A stretch of 64,000 nucleotides of DNA from Cinclus cinclus (taxonomy: Eukaryota; Chordata; Aves; Passeriformes; Cinclidae), in assembly GCF_963662255.1 (NCBI RefSeq), contig NC_085046.1, positions 23,207,620 to 23,271,619 on the forward strand. The letters run 5' to 3'. Positions 1 to 12,809 of the stretch are shown piece after piece. The notes below the pieces were generated by a model. It made no database searches, was not told the DNA's origin, and saw only the letters and a program-made list of their open reading frames with translations. The position numbers were made by a program, and so were the translations under genes. The number at the start of each line of letters is the position of its first letter. Within the stretch, counting starts at the first letter, position 1.

Positions 1-1536
1 AGCCCTACAGTATAAAAGTTTTAGCTTGATGAAGATATCAGTGTTGAGATTGGAAAGTACTTTCCTAAATAAGAATATAGGTTATATTTGGTTGGGGTAT
101 ACTATAGTACTAAGGTATTCTAGTTCAGAAGCCCTGCCCTAATAGTTGTACATATAATTGTATCTGAGTCACGAGATCCTCTGCGACCAACAGTTTGTAC
201 TTTGCCCTGGAACACAGCACATAGCCTGAGGAGATACATGCATATTATCTTTTTAGGTGGAGCAGGATTTCCAATATTCTGGTATTTGCATTTCATGTTT
301 AACTGAACTGTGATACAGATTTATACTTGAATGGACTCCTTAAATGTCTAATCCTTTATTTGTCTTCCTCGCTCCTTGTCTGTTGTATATTTACCACAGA
401 TTCTAATCAAGAAATGATCCTCCACTTTTTTTCCTTATTGTTTAATGACACAGCACAGCTGTCATTTTGCATTGCAAGGCTACATCAGTTTAATTTCTTA
501 GAATGGGATCCCTTTAAATCTGTCTATGAAGTGTTTGGAAACTTTTGTCTCAGTTCTGTCTCTTTCTACAAAAGCCTTGTGATCTCCACAGAAAGGCAGT
601 GTCAGAGCTGGGCTCCTTTGGAAGAGCTGGGCTCATTTCATACACTCAGAAGCCTTTATGAAGAACTACTTGTTGAGAAAAACATTTTGATACTGGCATG
701 GACTTTTATATTGTCAGCCAGTGTTAAGATAGGGTAATGAACATTGAAGTTTTTAAGATATGCTAATGAACAACATTCTGAAGTTTTTTGTGTGCGCATG
801 GAGAATATACTAAAAAATACATCATTGCTGACTGTTCAAGGGCATTAAAAAAACACTTGGTTGGATGCAAAAGTATTCTCATACAGCCATGTATCTACTT
901 AGAAAGTAGCTTCTATTAATCAGGAAGCCTCTTGCAGGACACAGCATTGAGGGAACAGACCCCCTTCAAATGTAAAAGTCATTATGGGACACGATCAATT
1001 TGCATATCTGTCAGAAAGTTAATGTTTACTAGTATTAGCTCCTTTCCCTTTCTCCTTCTTACTGTCCCAGAAACTCCTGCCTTTTCCTGTGGGAAGCCAT
1101 TGGCCTCTAGCTCCCAGGAAGATGTGTGATATAAATGCATTGATAGGACCACACTGGTGACAGATTTCTAAAAGATTCATGCTAACACTGAAGAAAGTCT
1201 ATAGAAAATATCTGATTGTATTTTATTTGAGTAAGGCAAAAGGTAACAAAAAAGAATAAAGCTGCTTTAAAAAGTGTTTTAACCTGAGATCATAAAACAA
1301 TAGGCATCTCCTTTTCAAGGCTCAGCTTTCTACAGGTAAAGCATGGAGGTACGTACACAGTGTTGTGCTTGTGTTTTGCCATCATATCTTGCTTAGCAGG
1401 CCATGCGTGTTTAAGTAGGTGTTTAATGGAAGCATACATCCCCTTTACAATAACATGAACTCATGGTGTTGCAACTGCTAGTGTCATTTTTGCTGAAATC
1501 TACCTACTAATCATCTCCCGCCCTGAGCTCACAGAA

Positions 1537-1625
1537 TCACAGCATGTCTGAGGCTGGAAGGCACCTCTAGAGGTCATTTGGTCCAACTCCTGCTCAAAGC
1601 AGGGTTTTATGAAAATCTCACTCCC
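1537..1625 (-). repeat. CR1 LINE 3' fragment
   Basis: It begins with the inverted CR1 tail (CACAGAATCACAG) and continues with the typical G-G-C-T-G-G-A-A-G-G ... G-T-C-C-A-A-C-T-C-C antisense block of avian CR1 3' ends. Boundaries are approximate. Confidence 0.85.
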
Positions 1626-2219
1626 TATGTATTGTACCAATTTGTCTTTGAAATATAAACTGGTATTAACTTTCTTTAAAACATATGTATAGTTTACATT
1701 GAATACTGAACAGTCATGCTTAAGCAAGCAAACTAAAGAACCTCAGCTTTTTGTAAGGAGAAGGACAACCTGCTCCCCAAGATAAGGACTTTGCTTCTTG
1801 GAATTTTAATCACTGTCCTTGAAGAATAAAATATCCTGGGCAACCAAGATAATGCCAGCATTCTAGCCCCTCTAACATGTGTTCAAAACCCTCCCAGCTT
1901 CTGTCACTACAGATAAGTAAGTATAGCAAGACTGACTCTGGGTGCATCTGATCAATAGAGAAGCAGGTGGATGATGACATAACAGAAATGTAGTCGCTTT
2001 GCAAAGTTATACTATGATTAGTAAATACTAGTGTGTGTTTGTTAAGCAGCAGTGAGTGAAATGTGCACCTGAATGCCTGCCCTGCTTTGAATGGGACACC
2101 TCAAGTGCATGAATAAAAGAACTACTCTTGCAATTCTATGCTTTGCATCTCAGCTTGTCTCCTTATATGGCATTGTCCAGTGCAAAATTTAGTACAAAGG
2201 TCAACTACAGCAGATTGGC

Positions 2220-2610
2220 TGGGACTGCATCCAGTTGGGTTTATAATATCTCCAAGGATGGAGACTCCGCAGCTTCTCTGGGCAAAAGTCTTGTGGCCAC
2301 CTTGACAATATAAAAGGTTTTTCTTATATTATGAACATTGGTAACATCTCCCTGAGGCATTTCTTCTTCAGGTTCCAGCTCTCTCAACTCACCATTGTGT
2401 GTCAGATGATCCTCATCATCATTATGGCTCTTTGCTGGATTGCTCTGTTGTGTCCATGCCTTGTACTGGGGAGCCCAGTCCAGGTTTGGCTTCAGCAGCG
2501 CTGAGGGGAAGGGTCATCTCCTTCAGCCTGCTGGAAATGCTTCTCCTAGTGCTCCAAGGATACTGTTGGCCTCCTTGATCTTGCTGCAGTCTTCAAAGGA
2601 CTGTGGAATA
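2220..2610 (-). repeat. CR1 LINE fragment, antisense
   Basis: Read on the minus strand it follows the avian CR1 3' portion: a block near 2500-2550 (GCCAGCAGG-like, then CCTTCCCCT), a CTGGGCTCCCCAGTAC block near 2466-2484, the AGAGAGCTGG block near 2380, and the TCTCCAAGGATGGAGACTCC-like block near 2250-2270. The copy is diverged, and its upstream edge (toward 2700) is unclear. Confidence 0.75.
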
Positions 2611-5586
2611 TACCTGATGGCCTGTAAGAAGGGGTTAATATTCCAAAGCCATAATGAAGTGTCAGTTGGAGCATTCCCATATAAGCAGTGGGGAAAGCTG
2701 ATATATTTCAGTATTCTTATGAATTGCTTTAAAAATATGTAGTAAGAAAGACTAAGTACTACAAACCACCTTGTGATACGGTACAAGTGCCAGAAGGTGC
2801 TGTGACTGCTGTTACTGTTCCTACACTTCAAACTTCCAGAGTTATGGCTTATCTTCCCTATCTTTGGTCTCAAGTCCGCAGCCTCACTTCATCAAAGAAA
2901 GCCATTCTTAACCCTCATCAGCAGGCAAATGAAATGGCAAAAGCCTCCACCAGAAGGAATAGGTGAAAAAAACAAGACAAGATTTAACAAAAATTCTTCC
3001 CTGTCTCATTTCACACTGCTTTCTCAATATCCCCCATTTCATATTTGAACATATTTGTCCAATGTATACATCATCTAGTTCAATGGACACACACTCCATC
3101 GGTTTTGGTAAAATTTGGAATAGATTTTACATCAATTAATAAAAGCCTATAAATCTCTTTTGAATATTGTGATACCAGTGAGAAAGAGACAAAAGTACAA
3201 TATGCAAAAGTTTTCACTGTCATCCATTAAATTTCTGTGACATTTCAGTATAGTTTTTTCCTTGTAGTTTGTTTTTATATCTCCACCAAATGGATTTCCC
3301 CACCAAAAATAGCAAAATGCACTGTGCAAATTTTGGAAGGACAGTAAAGAATGAGCACAGTTTGAATATGAATTTATGCCAGTGTATTTTTGGTTAACAG
3401 TCAATAATACACAAGACACAATGAAATAAAAACAGGTGAGAACAATTTATTATAAGCTGGAGATAACTTGCCTGTGTTTGCTCTCTGTCTGTTTCAAAAA
3501 CATATTCTTATTTGCAGAACTGGTTCTGCTGCCATAGCTAGAAGAATTATTTAAGCCATTTTTTTCTTCATTCTATAGTAAAATAAATTTCTTTTCCAGT
3601 TGAGTTTTTCTGTGTAAATTTTTGTTGTAAGTAGAGAGTAGGAATGTGGCTGCCATGACTTGCATACAGGGCCTCTAGGGGACATTTTACTTGCAACAGG
3701 CAGGTTTTTGTTTCTTATTTACAACCCTGATGATGGATGTCCTTTCCAGTGAAAATGCATGTACCAGCAGAATTACTAGGCATTATGTGATGGATAAAAA
3801 AACTGTTTTATTAAATTTACAGTTATTTTTACAGACACTTTTCAGAAGTTCAAAAGACTGTTAAGGTGGACTTTTGTATTGGACTACTGAAGCCATCTCA
3901 CATTATTGATGAATGATTTAATCCAAAACAATTTGCTTGTCTGTTATTGAGACACAAGCATGGATTCTGAAACAAAATGCTTTGGGACCTTTAAAAAGCA
4001 CTTGGGCATGGGGTTAAGTGAGCTTAAAAGAATGTAGTAGGGAACTGATATTGACCTGACTTCTTCTCCCCGGCAAAAGCTTAAAAAGTGTAAATGACTG
4101 GCAGTTTTGAATACAGAGGGTCCAGAGGTGGAGAAACTACTCTCTTAATTATCTGCATTTCCTGCCCTGTGGCCTACAGTGACATCCAATGTTGTAAGAT
4201 GGAATGGTCTCAAGCACTTCCTCACAGCATACTCCCTTCAGAGCAATTAAAATTACCACTCCAGCAAGAAGAGAAGGAGAAAAGAGGGTGAAAATCAGAT
4301 TTTTGCAATGGAGGAATTTATGGGGAACTCTCTAATCTTCTCAGTCTTTCAGAGTTCTGCCCAAATGTTTCTGCTTAGAGGCTCTGCCTGATGCCTTCAT
4401 GTCAGATGGCTATTTCTTAGGGAACAAATCTGGTGACTATGTTATTTTCGAGATCATGTCAGTACTACTTGCATATTTGGGTTTCACATGCTGCCTCTGT
4501 GAAATACCAAATACTATTCTCCTCACGTACAATGGTGCAGTTGTTTTTTTCCCTTTTTTTCAGCCTCACAAGATCAGAATGCTCACTGAAAACCAAAAAC
4601 CATGCTAATTTTCCTTGTCTTTGAAAGACAGAGGCAGGAAGAATATTTAGTAAATATGGATTAAGGAGGTATTTTAAAGAAATGCAAATTATTTTCCATA
4701 ATACAGAGCGCTTTAAATAATAACATACAGCCTGTTTTAAAGGGTGGACACACTGTATGCTTTCTCATTACTCACAGTAATGATTTTCTTCACAATTAAC
4801 TGTTCCTGAAGTAACTTCCCCCCATGGTAGATTAATTCAGTTCATATTTTCTCTTTTCCCTGACTGCAGCTAACTGACACCAACTAATAGCTGGCCCTGT
4901 GGAAATAATAGTGATTTTTCCTGCAGGATTCAGAAGCCAGCTAACAGAAGCTTCTGCAAGAGTATTCTATTTGCAAATGGACTTGTAGCACTTGTTTAAA
5001 CAGAGTAAGATTGGTTTCATTTGCACAGGAGAATTATTTTAATGTACATATAGCCTGAACCTTCTGCAGCTTTTGGAAATAACTTGAATATTACTTACTT
5101 TCCTAGTCAATGAGAAACAGGCATTTCAGTAGCAAATAGAAAACCAGTTCAAATGCAAAGGAAACAGAATTTAATGAGACCACGTTATTCTGAATAATAT
5201 ACATATGTACATTTTTGTAACTGCCTGACAGATCCGTTTCTATGCATGAAAATTATGTCACATTAAATGAGTTAAAAGAATGACTTCATTCTAAACCCCA
5301 AATATATTTTGCAATCTGACATACTGCATTTATTACTTTTCATGCAAGCATGGATATCTTGTGAAAGTCAACCCAAATAAAAAACCTCCTGTATGCTATT
5401 TTTTGCTGTTTTTAAAATGAAAGATGGCATCTTTGGCCTGATTCCTTCTTGTGCCTTTGCTGATTGTTTTTTAAAAAAGGTGTAGGATTTATAGTGCATT
5501 CTTAAAGCTATCCCTTTGTCTTTTGTATTCACTGATAAGGGAAAAAAAGAATAAAAATATTCCTATTTTCCAAGGAATTATTGCCT

Positions 5587-5607
5587 AAAAAAAAAAAAAA
5601 AAAAAAA
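5587..5607 (+). repeat. Poly-A run, 21 bases
   Basis: An uninterrupted A homopolymer. No recognisable retroposon body lies immediately upstream, so it may be a simple repeat rather than a retroposed tail. Confidence 0.9.
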
Positions 5608-8600
5608 GAAATGGGCAGTTTGGAGCACCCCAAGAAAAGGGATTGTCAGTCTGAAGAGAAATTGCTATTTTAAGACAAAGACGCATAAGACTTTGCTCCT
5701 CTTGGAGTTGTTGGCGTTTCTTTCAGTATATTATAAAGAAGAAGAAGAAGAAGTAACTTTGGTATTTTCAGACATCGTGATTTCCTCTTCCTGTGTCTTC
5801 ATACACATCTAGGAAAGAACATATACATAGATATAGAGATATATAATACTTGTCCACAATGCTGTTTTTCTTTTCTTTAAAGGAACTGTTGCAAACATGT
5901 AAGCGAATCAGCAGTTCTAAACACAATTCTTCAGCCTGAAGAAGATCTCTGGGGACATATTTTCAACACACTGATTTTTGACTGAATTTTTAGTATGCAT
6001 TGTATGTCTAGTTTTTAAAAGACAGCACAGATTTGAGCCATAAATAATATCATGGTTAATATGGCATCTGGCATTGCTGCTCTTTCTGTACAGGTATTTC
6101 AAGTTGCTCATATTGTACAACAATAATGTACCTGCCACAGGGTGGTGGTAACCGTGGACTGAGCCAGTGCAGTCAACTCTGCAGACAACTCTGTGCTGAA
6201 ATGCCTGGCCAGGCTTTCATCCCTACTGCTCTTTAACGACTGACAGAGAAGAAATGACTGATATGAGAGAAACAGTATAGACCAGAGAGGAAGATGATGT
6301 AAAATTATCTTCATTTGGAATGAAAAAGAAATCTAAGTTACAAACAGTTTTTAGTAGAATAGTTATGAGCTGTCAGTGCTTATCTGTAAAGTCTGGCTAA
6401 ATCTCTCGCTCATTAGCTTTGGCAGACATCTTTGAATTTCTTCCATACATGGAAGAACCTGTTCAGTTGGTCAAAGGATTTATATTTAGTTTAAAAAAAA
6501 TGTCCAAAGGTGGGAAAAGAATCAAACCAAAATGGCTTAAAATAATCTGTTTAATGAAATACTGGAATATGCGGCAATCCTGTAACTCCCTGTGACTGTG
6601 GAGCCCAGAGATGGAACAGAACAGTTCCCTCAAAATCTGATTTTGTGTTTTCCCTTTGATCCTTTGAGGAGCAGAGGAGGTAAATCCACAAAAGACTGTT
6701 GTGAAAAGCAACTAATGGAAGCATATGAACATAAAAATGCAAAGCCATCTATCATCTCACCTCAGGTTTTGACTGAAATTAAGTTATAAGTCTGTCAGTC
6801 CAAACCCAAGAGATTTAAAGAATTTAATTATTTTCCTGTAGTATTTCTACCTTTTAAAAGCTGGGGCACATCTAAAATTTTGTAATTATTAAGACTGTCA
6901 AAGACATACGTGCATGTGTGGATGAAAGGATAAAAAGGCTCATAAAAGCATGATGAGAAGTGGAAAAACCTATTTCCGGGTGTTAGGCATTGGCTAGTCT
7001 GCAAATTTGCTGGTCCTGTCACTGGGACTTCTAAGAGCAAGAGCAAGAACACCAGCTAATTCTGGTGAACTTACATTCAAAGACAGGATTTGAAAGATTC
7101 TCAAACTGTAAATTTGAGAATTAAACATTGTGTTTGACTGATTTGGCTTTTATTTATTTTAATAAATCTGGGAAATCACAGCAGTTCCATTTAGAAGCAC
7201 TGGGAATAAGATTAAAGTGACCACTTAACTAACAAATCTGTCTGCCTCCCATAATATCTGTTCTTTTGCTTTGTACCTGCCATAAGCAGAATGCAGACAA
7301 GTTTTGTATCATTTTTCCTGTGAATATTGCTGATTATTGTACAGATGACTGCATAATGAATATTCATTCATCAATAATCATTACTTAGCACTACAGGAGC
7401 TTGCAATAACTTTCCCAGCTTGATTCTCTGTTCTGTGGTGTTTTGTTTCTCCTTTATACTGGAATTGAAGCATCCTGCTGTAAGCACCAGTACTGACTTA
7501 GTCATCCTTATTTATTTATCACTCAGAGTGCTCCCTCTCAGCAGGTCAGGAATTGGAAAATTCATGAATGTGGTCCTTCTAATCTGAGTAGTTTGCGCAG
7601 CATCATGCTTAGCAGATTTTGAGCTATTAGTGAAAACTTTCCCCTGCTTCTTTTTCAAAATATGAAATACGAAAAGTGCAGCAAAATTGGTTAATGCAAA
7701 TGAGTCCTTTACAACTACAGAATATGTTTTGCAAAGTTGAAGTTGAAATCTGAACTATCAAAAAGTTCTGGTTACCTTTTTGTTGCATCTATTCCTTTTT
7801 TTCAGAGGGGTCATGTATCAGAGAAAGTTGAGAAAGAAGACATGTAAGAGGAAGAGTAAGAAAACACATACTTTATGAATGGTATTTTTTACATCTGGCT
7901 TTAAAAATCTCAGGGTTCAAAGAGAAAAATTCTGAGCAGAACAAAAGCATCATTAGCAATTCAGTGTTGCTTTCTCACTGACCAGGTTGTTTTGACAAGC
8001 ATGGGTACATGTTTATATACACAACTTGTATACACAATTGAAGACATAACCTAAGATACAATGAAATTTTTTGTAGTGTAAGTACCACATGCTAATGCAG
8101 TCACATAAACATTGTGATTACTCAGCCAACTAATTAGCATATTGTTAAGAGGGTGTATTTTTCTTTTCAACTATTAAGAAAACATAACACATTAAAAAAA
8201 CGTGGAAAATGAGATATAATAGGCTTGTTACTAAATAAAGTCTTGAATGATGTTCTTAATTTGTAAGAACTACATTCACAATAGATTTATGGCAGCTATA
8301 CCACAATTACAAAAACTTTAGTGTATTAACCCTTCTTATGCTAGGAAGTGATATACAGCATTTGAACAAAACCAGGTCTACAAGACACAAGCACAATGTG
8401 CTGTGACCTTCCTGGTATTTAACTCAGCAAAAGTGTTTCTGTGGAGTCCCCAGCCAGGCTACCACACAACAAGAATTCTTTTGCTATAGAGACACTGCTT
8501 GCTCAAGTACTAGTCTGTCAGTATTTCAGAGACTATTTTGACAACCACTGATTATTATTCAGCTGACCAGTTTAAACATTGCAGAAACCCCCACCCTAAC

Positions 8601-8725
8601 TCTAGTTGTCACATGGCTGAGAGTTCTGGAGGCCATGCTACCAATTAAACTGCTTTGATTGAATATTTAACCTATTCAGTTAGAAGTACAGATGTTTCAG
8701 TGCCCTATTAAATTAAGTAAGAATT

Positions 8726-8731
8726 TTTATT
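8726..8731 (-). terminator. HEPACAM2: Candidate HEPACAM2 poly(A) signal
   Basis: This is the nearest AATAAA on the minus strand below the stop codon, about 260 bases downstream. It would give a short 3' UTR. The downstream sequence is not clearly GU-rich, and other AATAAA copies occur further down in this AT-rich flank, so the true cleavage site is uncertain. Confidence 0.3.
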
Positions 8732-8988
8732 TGAATTTGTGTTTGAAGATCTTAACTTTTTGTTTTTACACTTTAACAAAACTGACGTAATGAAACAACA
8801 GACTGGAGTTCTGAGGAAAAGTGGGGGATTTGATAGGAAATGGTGGAGGAATTAAGGTGGCTTATATCCTTCTTTTGATAATCCTCTCAGTGGAATCAAA
8901 AAGCAGCTACCAAAATGTAAATTGTTCTGGATGCAAAAGTATTTGTCTTCAAGCTACCACGTGAGTGAGCACAGTCTGTAACTTACTG

Positions 8989-9099
8989 CTAGTGGTCTTG
9001 TTGTGGCTGCTCAGGAATGTGCTGAATAACTTCATAAACCGTACTTAGCATATCCCGGCCGGCGACAAAGTCAGGGCCAGGAGCAGATTGATTCGAAAC
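8989..9099 (-). CDS. HEPACAM2: HEPACAM2 coding exon 9 (C-terminus and stop)
   Basis: The last coding exon, 36 codons plus TAG (stop at 8989-8991). It starts in phase 0 after acceptor TTGGTTTTAG and ends with D-M-L-S-T-V-Y-E-V-I-Q-H-I-P, then a short Gln-rich end. S-T-V-Y-E-V-I-Q-H-I-P is the strongly conserved C-terminal signature of HEPACAM2. T-V-Y-E-V-I fits the ITSM pattern T-x-Y-x-x-[VI]. Confidence 0.95.
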   Translation of the reverse strand, partial: VSNQSAPGPDFVAGRDMLSTVYEVIQHIPEQPQQDH

Positions 9100-9913
9100 C
9101 TAAAACCAACAAAGTGTATTCCTACTGTAAGGACAAATATGAAAAGATTCAACAGAAATTAAACTCTTAATGTAACTTGTAATCATCTAAACTTTACATC
9201 AATTTGCTTGTGGATTGAACAGGTAATCTCTGCTAGTTTATATTTAATTTTGGATAAGTTCTCATCACATTAATAGTAAGGCAGGTAAGAGTTGTAAATT
9301 CATTTAGCCCCTTAAAAGATTTAGGATGCAGCTTTTGTGTTTAATACAGCACATACTTTCTATTAATGTACCACATTTCAAGAAAGGAACATTTAATAAA
9401 AAGAAAAGCAGGAGAACAGCAGTAAAAAAGCAGTAAATATGGGTTTGGCATAGAATTCCCACTGGCCTGTCAAAGAGAGAGAAAAGCATGGAATTTTGCA
9501 TAAATCAAGTAATAATATTGATTGTTCAGCATGTTAAATACATTCATTTCCTCTTATGTCATGACAACAGATTTACCTAGACTCCACATCCATGAGGAAT
9601 TAGCAGTCTTTCTGCCTATACCCAATCTCCAGTTCTTCATTATCTACACTTTCTTATTTTCCCTTTTCTCTGCTGACTAAAATGAATCAGTGGATCAAAT
9701 GCTGACTTTATCTGCAATGCTATACGTTTGAGTAGGTGAACATAAACCAGTGGAGTTTCTCCTGTTCCTTGAAATTTTACTGGAAATTACAGTAAGTTTC
9801 ATTGCTCGTACATTCATCCTGTCGTTCTTGTCACTGCTCTCTCCCTCCTGACCTACTAAAGCCCTGATCCTGCAAGAATGTGATACTGTGATATGGTCAG
9901 CATAAGGAATATA

Positions 9914-10140
9914 TAATCATAGAAGGTTTGGGTTGGAAATCCCTAAAGATCACCCCTCCAGCCCCTCTGCCATAGGCAGAGACATCCTTCACTAGACCAT
10001 GTTGTTCAAAGTCCAATCTGACACTGAACACTTCCAGGGATGGGACATCCGCAACTGAGGTAACTTCCAGTTGCCTCACTGTCCTCACAGTAAAGAATTT
10101 ATTTAATCTAAATATACCCTCTTCAGTATAATATTGCAAT
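9914..10140 (-). repeat. CR1 LINE 3' fragment, antisense
   Basis: In intron 8 of HEPACAM2. The antisense CR1 order is clear: AATCATAGAAGGTTTGGGTT, GCCATAGGCAGAGACATCC, ACTAGACCATGTTG, CACTTCCAGGGATGGGACAT, CCTCACAGTAAAGAATTTAT. It may extend to about 10320, where similarity becomes weak. It explains a 140-codon minus-strand ORF at 9897-10319, which is not a gene. Confidence 0.9.
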
Positions 10141-10946
10141 GTGCTTAAGGCTGTAATGATCTCTAAACTTAATAAGCCTCTTACTGGCACAAACTCTAAC
10201 AGAAGCAGTTCAGCTGCTCTGTTTTCTAAAAGTCTTTTATCTCTGCTGCTGTAAAATTCTGTCCTCTCCACTAACATTTGCAGTAGCACTTTATCCCTAT
10301 AAATGTATATTTCAAACATCTAACTCCATCAGAGAAGATAATAAATTAATCTATGACTGTTTTTTGACACCATGTATTATGATTACTAATCATAAAAACA
10401 ATTTAGGTGTGACAATGTGACCCTGTGACCATGCTTTAAGATCCCTCCCTTACCTTACTAGATTGATGCTCTCCAAAGCTACAAGATTATATTGCTGGCA
10501 ATTTTCCCTAGCAAAGGGATAGTATTTCTTCTGTTTCCTCCCAGTTTTACCATTGTCCCTAAATTCTGTGGCCCTGCTTCTGATTTTTTTTTATCCTTTT
10601 GCACCATATCAGAATGATGTCCAACTACTATGCAGTAATGTCAGCAAAGGCACAATGCAAGGAAGCAGCAAATGTTGCAGGATTTTTTTTCTGCTAGCAA
10701 AATTCCTTTGCTTAACTCGTCCCCCAAAAATACATGAAGCCAACAAAATAATTTTTGTGAAATACAGCTGGGACTTACCTTACATTTACACTTTAAATAA
10801 CCCCCTGAGATTTTCTGCACTGCCAGGACTATATGTTACATGGGCAGAAATATTAGAGCCAAGGGAGAAAGTGGCATCACAACAGTACACTTGCCTGTGT
10901 AACACAAGTGGTTCAGTGCTACCCAACTACTAAAAACACTACTAAT

Positions 10947-11001
10947 ATTCTTTTAATATTCTTTTAATATTCTTTTAATATTCTTTTAATATTCTTTTAA
11001 T
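10947..11001 (+). repeat. Minisatellite, 5 copies of an 11-base unit
   Basis: Five perfect consecutive copies of ATTCTTTTAAT, followed by ATAGGG. The lack of divergence between copies suggests a young, probably length-variable repeat. Confidence 0.97.
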
Positions 11002-11263
11002 ATAGGGTAGTTGAATGGAGATTGCTGTCTTTAGAGCGTGGTTATTCCTTACTTCACTATGTTGATGATGAAGCACTGAACTAGTAACAGGAAAGAAAGA
11101 GCAAGTACTGGTTAAACAATAGCCATGAATATGATGTAATACAGACATCTGTAAAAAAGCAACAGAAGCAAGCCTACAGAAGGATTCTGGTACAGATATT
11201 TAGTATACCTAGAGAAATAGAAGAGAAACTGTTTATGTCTGTTTATGATGTAAAATCACATAC

Positions 11264-11337
11264 CCTAGAACCACTGGTAAGATCTGGAAAAGTGATGAAC
11301 TCATATATCCCAAAATCATCTGAAGCACTTTCATGTC
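11264..11337 (-). CDS. HEPACAM2: HEPACAM2 coding exon 8 (cytoplasmic tail)
   Basis: A 74-base exon, phase 1 in and phase 0 out, residues 402-426. It reads G-H-E-S-A-S-D-D-F-G-I-Y-E-F-I-T-F-P-D, close to the conserved tail segment of the family (D-D-F-G-I-Y-E-F). Tyr413 lies in a Y-x-x-hydrophobic context. The acceptor is CTAACTCCAG and the donor GTATGT. Confidence 0.94.
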
Positions 11338-12649
11338 CTGGAGTTAGAACAAAGATTAAAAAAAGGTGTAATATGAAACTGGAAAATAATGACTGGCAAG
11401 GTATTTTGCCCTAATTTTTAAAACACCCGAATATTGCTTATGTGATCTGGTTTAGATCACTTCCCTGCCCACCTCCTAAACTGGTGTGGAGCAAGTCAGG
11501 ACAGCTGCAGAGCTGGTGTGCATGGTACTTGGTGATTTCCCACACCTTGTACCAACTGAGGAGCCTCTTGCTAGCCTCAGCAGCAATTTTGGTAGAGGCA
11601 TTCATACTCTGTTCTGGAAGGCTAAAATCTACATTCATTTCCCATAGAAAAGAGGCTGAATTAATAAATTCAGCACATCTACAGTGTAGTGAGTCAGTAC
11701 CACCTGAATGTTTTGCAATTCTGAGAATAATAAAAAGGAACATGGTACCAATAGATGCCACATTATTATCTGGGACTTCAGATACAGTTTGTATTTAGGT
11801 GCAGTTAGTCTCTTTCTCTGCCCTCCCACTGTCCAGGAGATGTGAGGCTCTTTGTTGTCTCTTGGGCATTATTCCATATCAAAGGTTGCAGCACTAACAA
11901 CAGTGTTGAAATTCTATCCTTTGCTACGACTTTAATGGACCCTCTGTGCTCAAGTGAATGTCCTATCTTCCTAAGCTTCATATACTTCCCTAAACTTGTG
12001 CATGTAGCAGTTTATGGTCTGCTCTGATGCATTGGTAGAAAGGAATAGGAATAAGTAATATTCCTAAAGTATAAAAGTAATAAAAGTAATATCCTTTCAA
12101 AGGATGGCTGGTGTCTAGCATCTCCTGCCTAGGATCATGTGGGAAGAATTGTGGAGGGAAAAGAGGCAGTGAAAAAAATGCTCTGGGTCCTGATAACACA
12201 GAGAAAGGCAGTACAGAATATATCAGAAGGTTATATGTATATACTGCAATGTCATTAACTCATGATTTTGGTACCAATTGATGACATGAACATTTTCAGT
12301 TGTAATCTTCCCATGATGTATCACTTCTTACTGCTATCCCAGAATAACACTCATTTGAGTCATGCTGGTGAAAACAGTGGAATACAGGTATTCCAATCCA
12401 AGAATACTGGGATTAATAGGTAGAATTCAAGACAACAGTACATAATGCTATGAGCCCTAGGCACGACCTAACCCCATGCTGCTTCTCATTTAAGTCTTAT
12501 CATAATTAGGCTATCATAGAGGTGTGCAACATAAAACCACACTTCTCTTCTTTTCCTTTAATTTTTTTTTTTCTGTGTGTGGGGATGCTATTTTTCTTTT
12601 TCAGGAATGGACTTTGACCTTATGCTCACAATTACTTCATTACCATTAC
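11338..12649 (-). other. HEPACAM2: HEPACAM2 intron 7
   Basis: A 1.3 kb intron. Overlapping ORFs on both strands around 11440-11830 (up to 118 codons) have no recognisable domain or splice pattern, and I treat them as chance. Confidence 0.8.
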
Positions 12650-12687
12650 CTGAAAATGCCTGTGCCTTTCTGTAATCAGCCTCTGCC
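12650..12687 (-). CDS. HEPACAM2: HEPACAM2 coding exon 7 (38-base micro-exon, tail)
   Basis: One base completes codon 389, followed by A-E-A-D-Y-R-K-A-Q-A-F-S and the first base of Gly402. The acceptor is TTTTCTAG and the donor GTAATG. The piece Y-R-K-A-Q-x-F-S matches the mammalian cytoplasmic tail. The intron before it is 122 bases. Confidence 0.9.
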
Positions 12688-12809
12688 CTAGAAAACATAA
12701 ACATGTTTCTCAGTTTGACATCACAATCCAAGGAAAGAAAATTAATATGATAAAATGCAATTCTCTGGATGGAAATTTCTTTTAGACCTAAGATTAATTA
12801 TTTTTATAC

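Larger units (their letters stand above)
1..8988. other. Gene-free flank downstream of HEPACAM2
   Basis: AT-rich non-coding sequence. I see no exon-like ORF with splice sites or known motifs on either strand; the ORFs present (longest 136 codons at 327-737) look like chance. It holds two CR1 fragments, a 21-base A-run at 5587-5607 and a short GAA repeat near 5739. The lower part may include HEPACAM2 3' UTR. Confidence 0.7.
9100..11263 (-). other. HEPACAM2: HEPACAM2 intron 8
   Basis: A 2.2 kb intron bounded by donor GTATGT and acceptor TTTTAG. Apart from the CR1 copy and the 11-base tandem repeat listed separately I see nothing in it. Confidence 0.85.

Noticed and set aside
327..737. 136-codon plus-strand ORF with a hydrophobic start
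   Set aside because: No recognisable domain, no splice partners, and ordinary AT-rich composition; an ORF of this length is expected by chance in a window this size.
2523..2873. 116-codon minus-strand ORF ending in a peptide that looked protein-like
   Set aside because: Its lower end overlaps the CR1 fragment at 2220-2610; I could not connect the rest to any gene.
9897..10319. 140-codon minus-strand ORF
   Set aside because: Most of it lies in an antisense CR1 3' region; the translation does not correspond to CR1 proteins and looks incidental.
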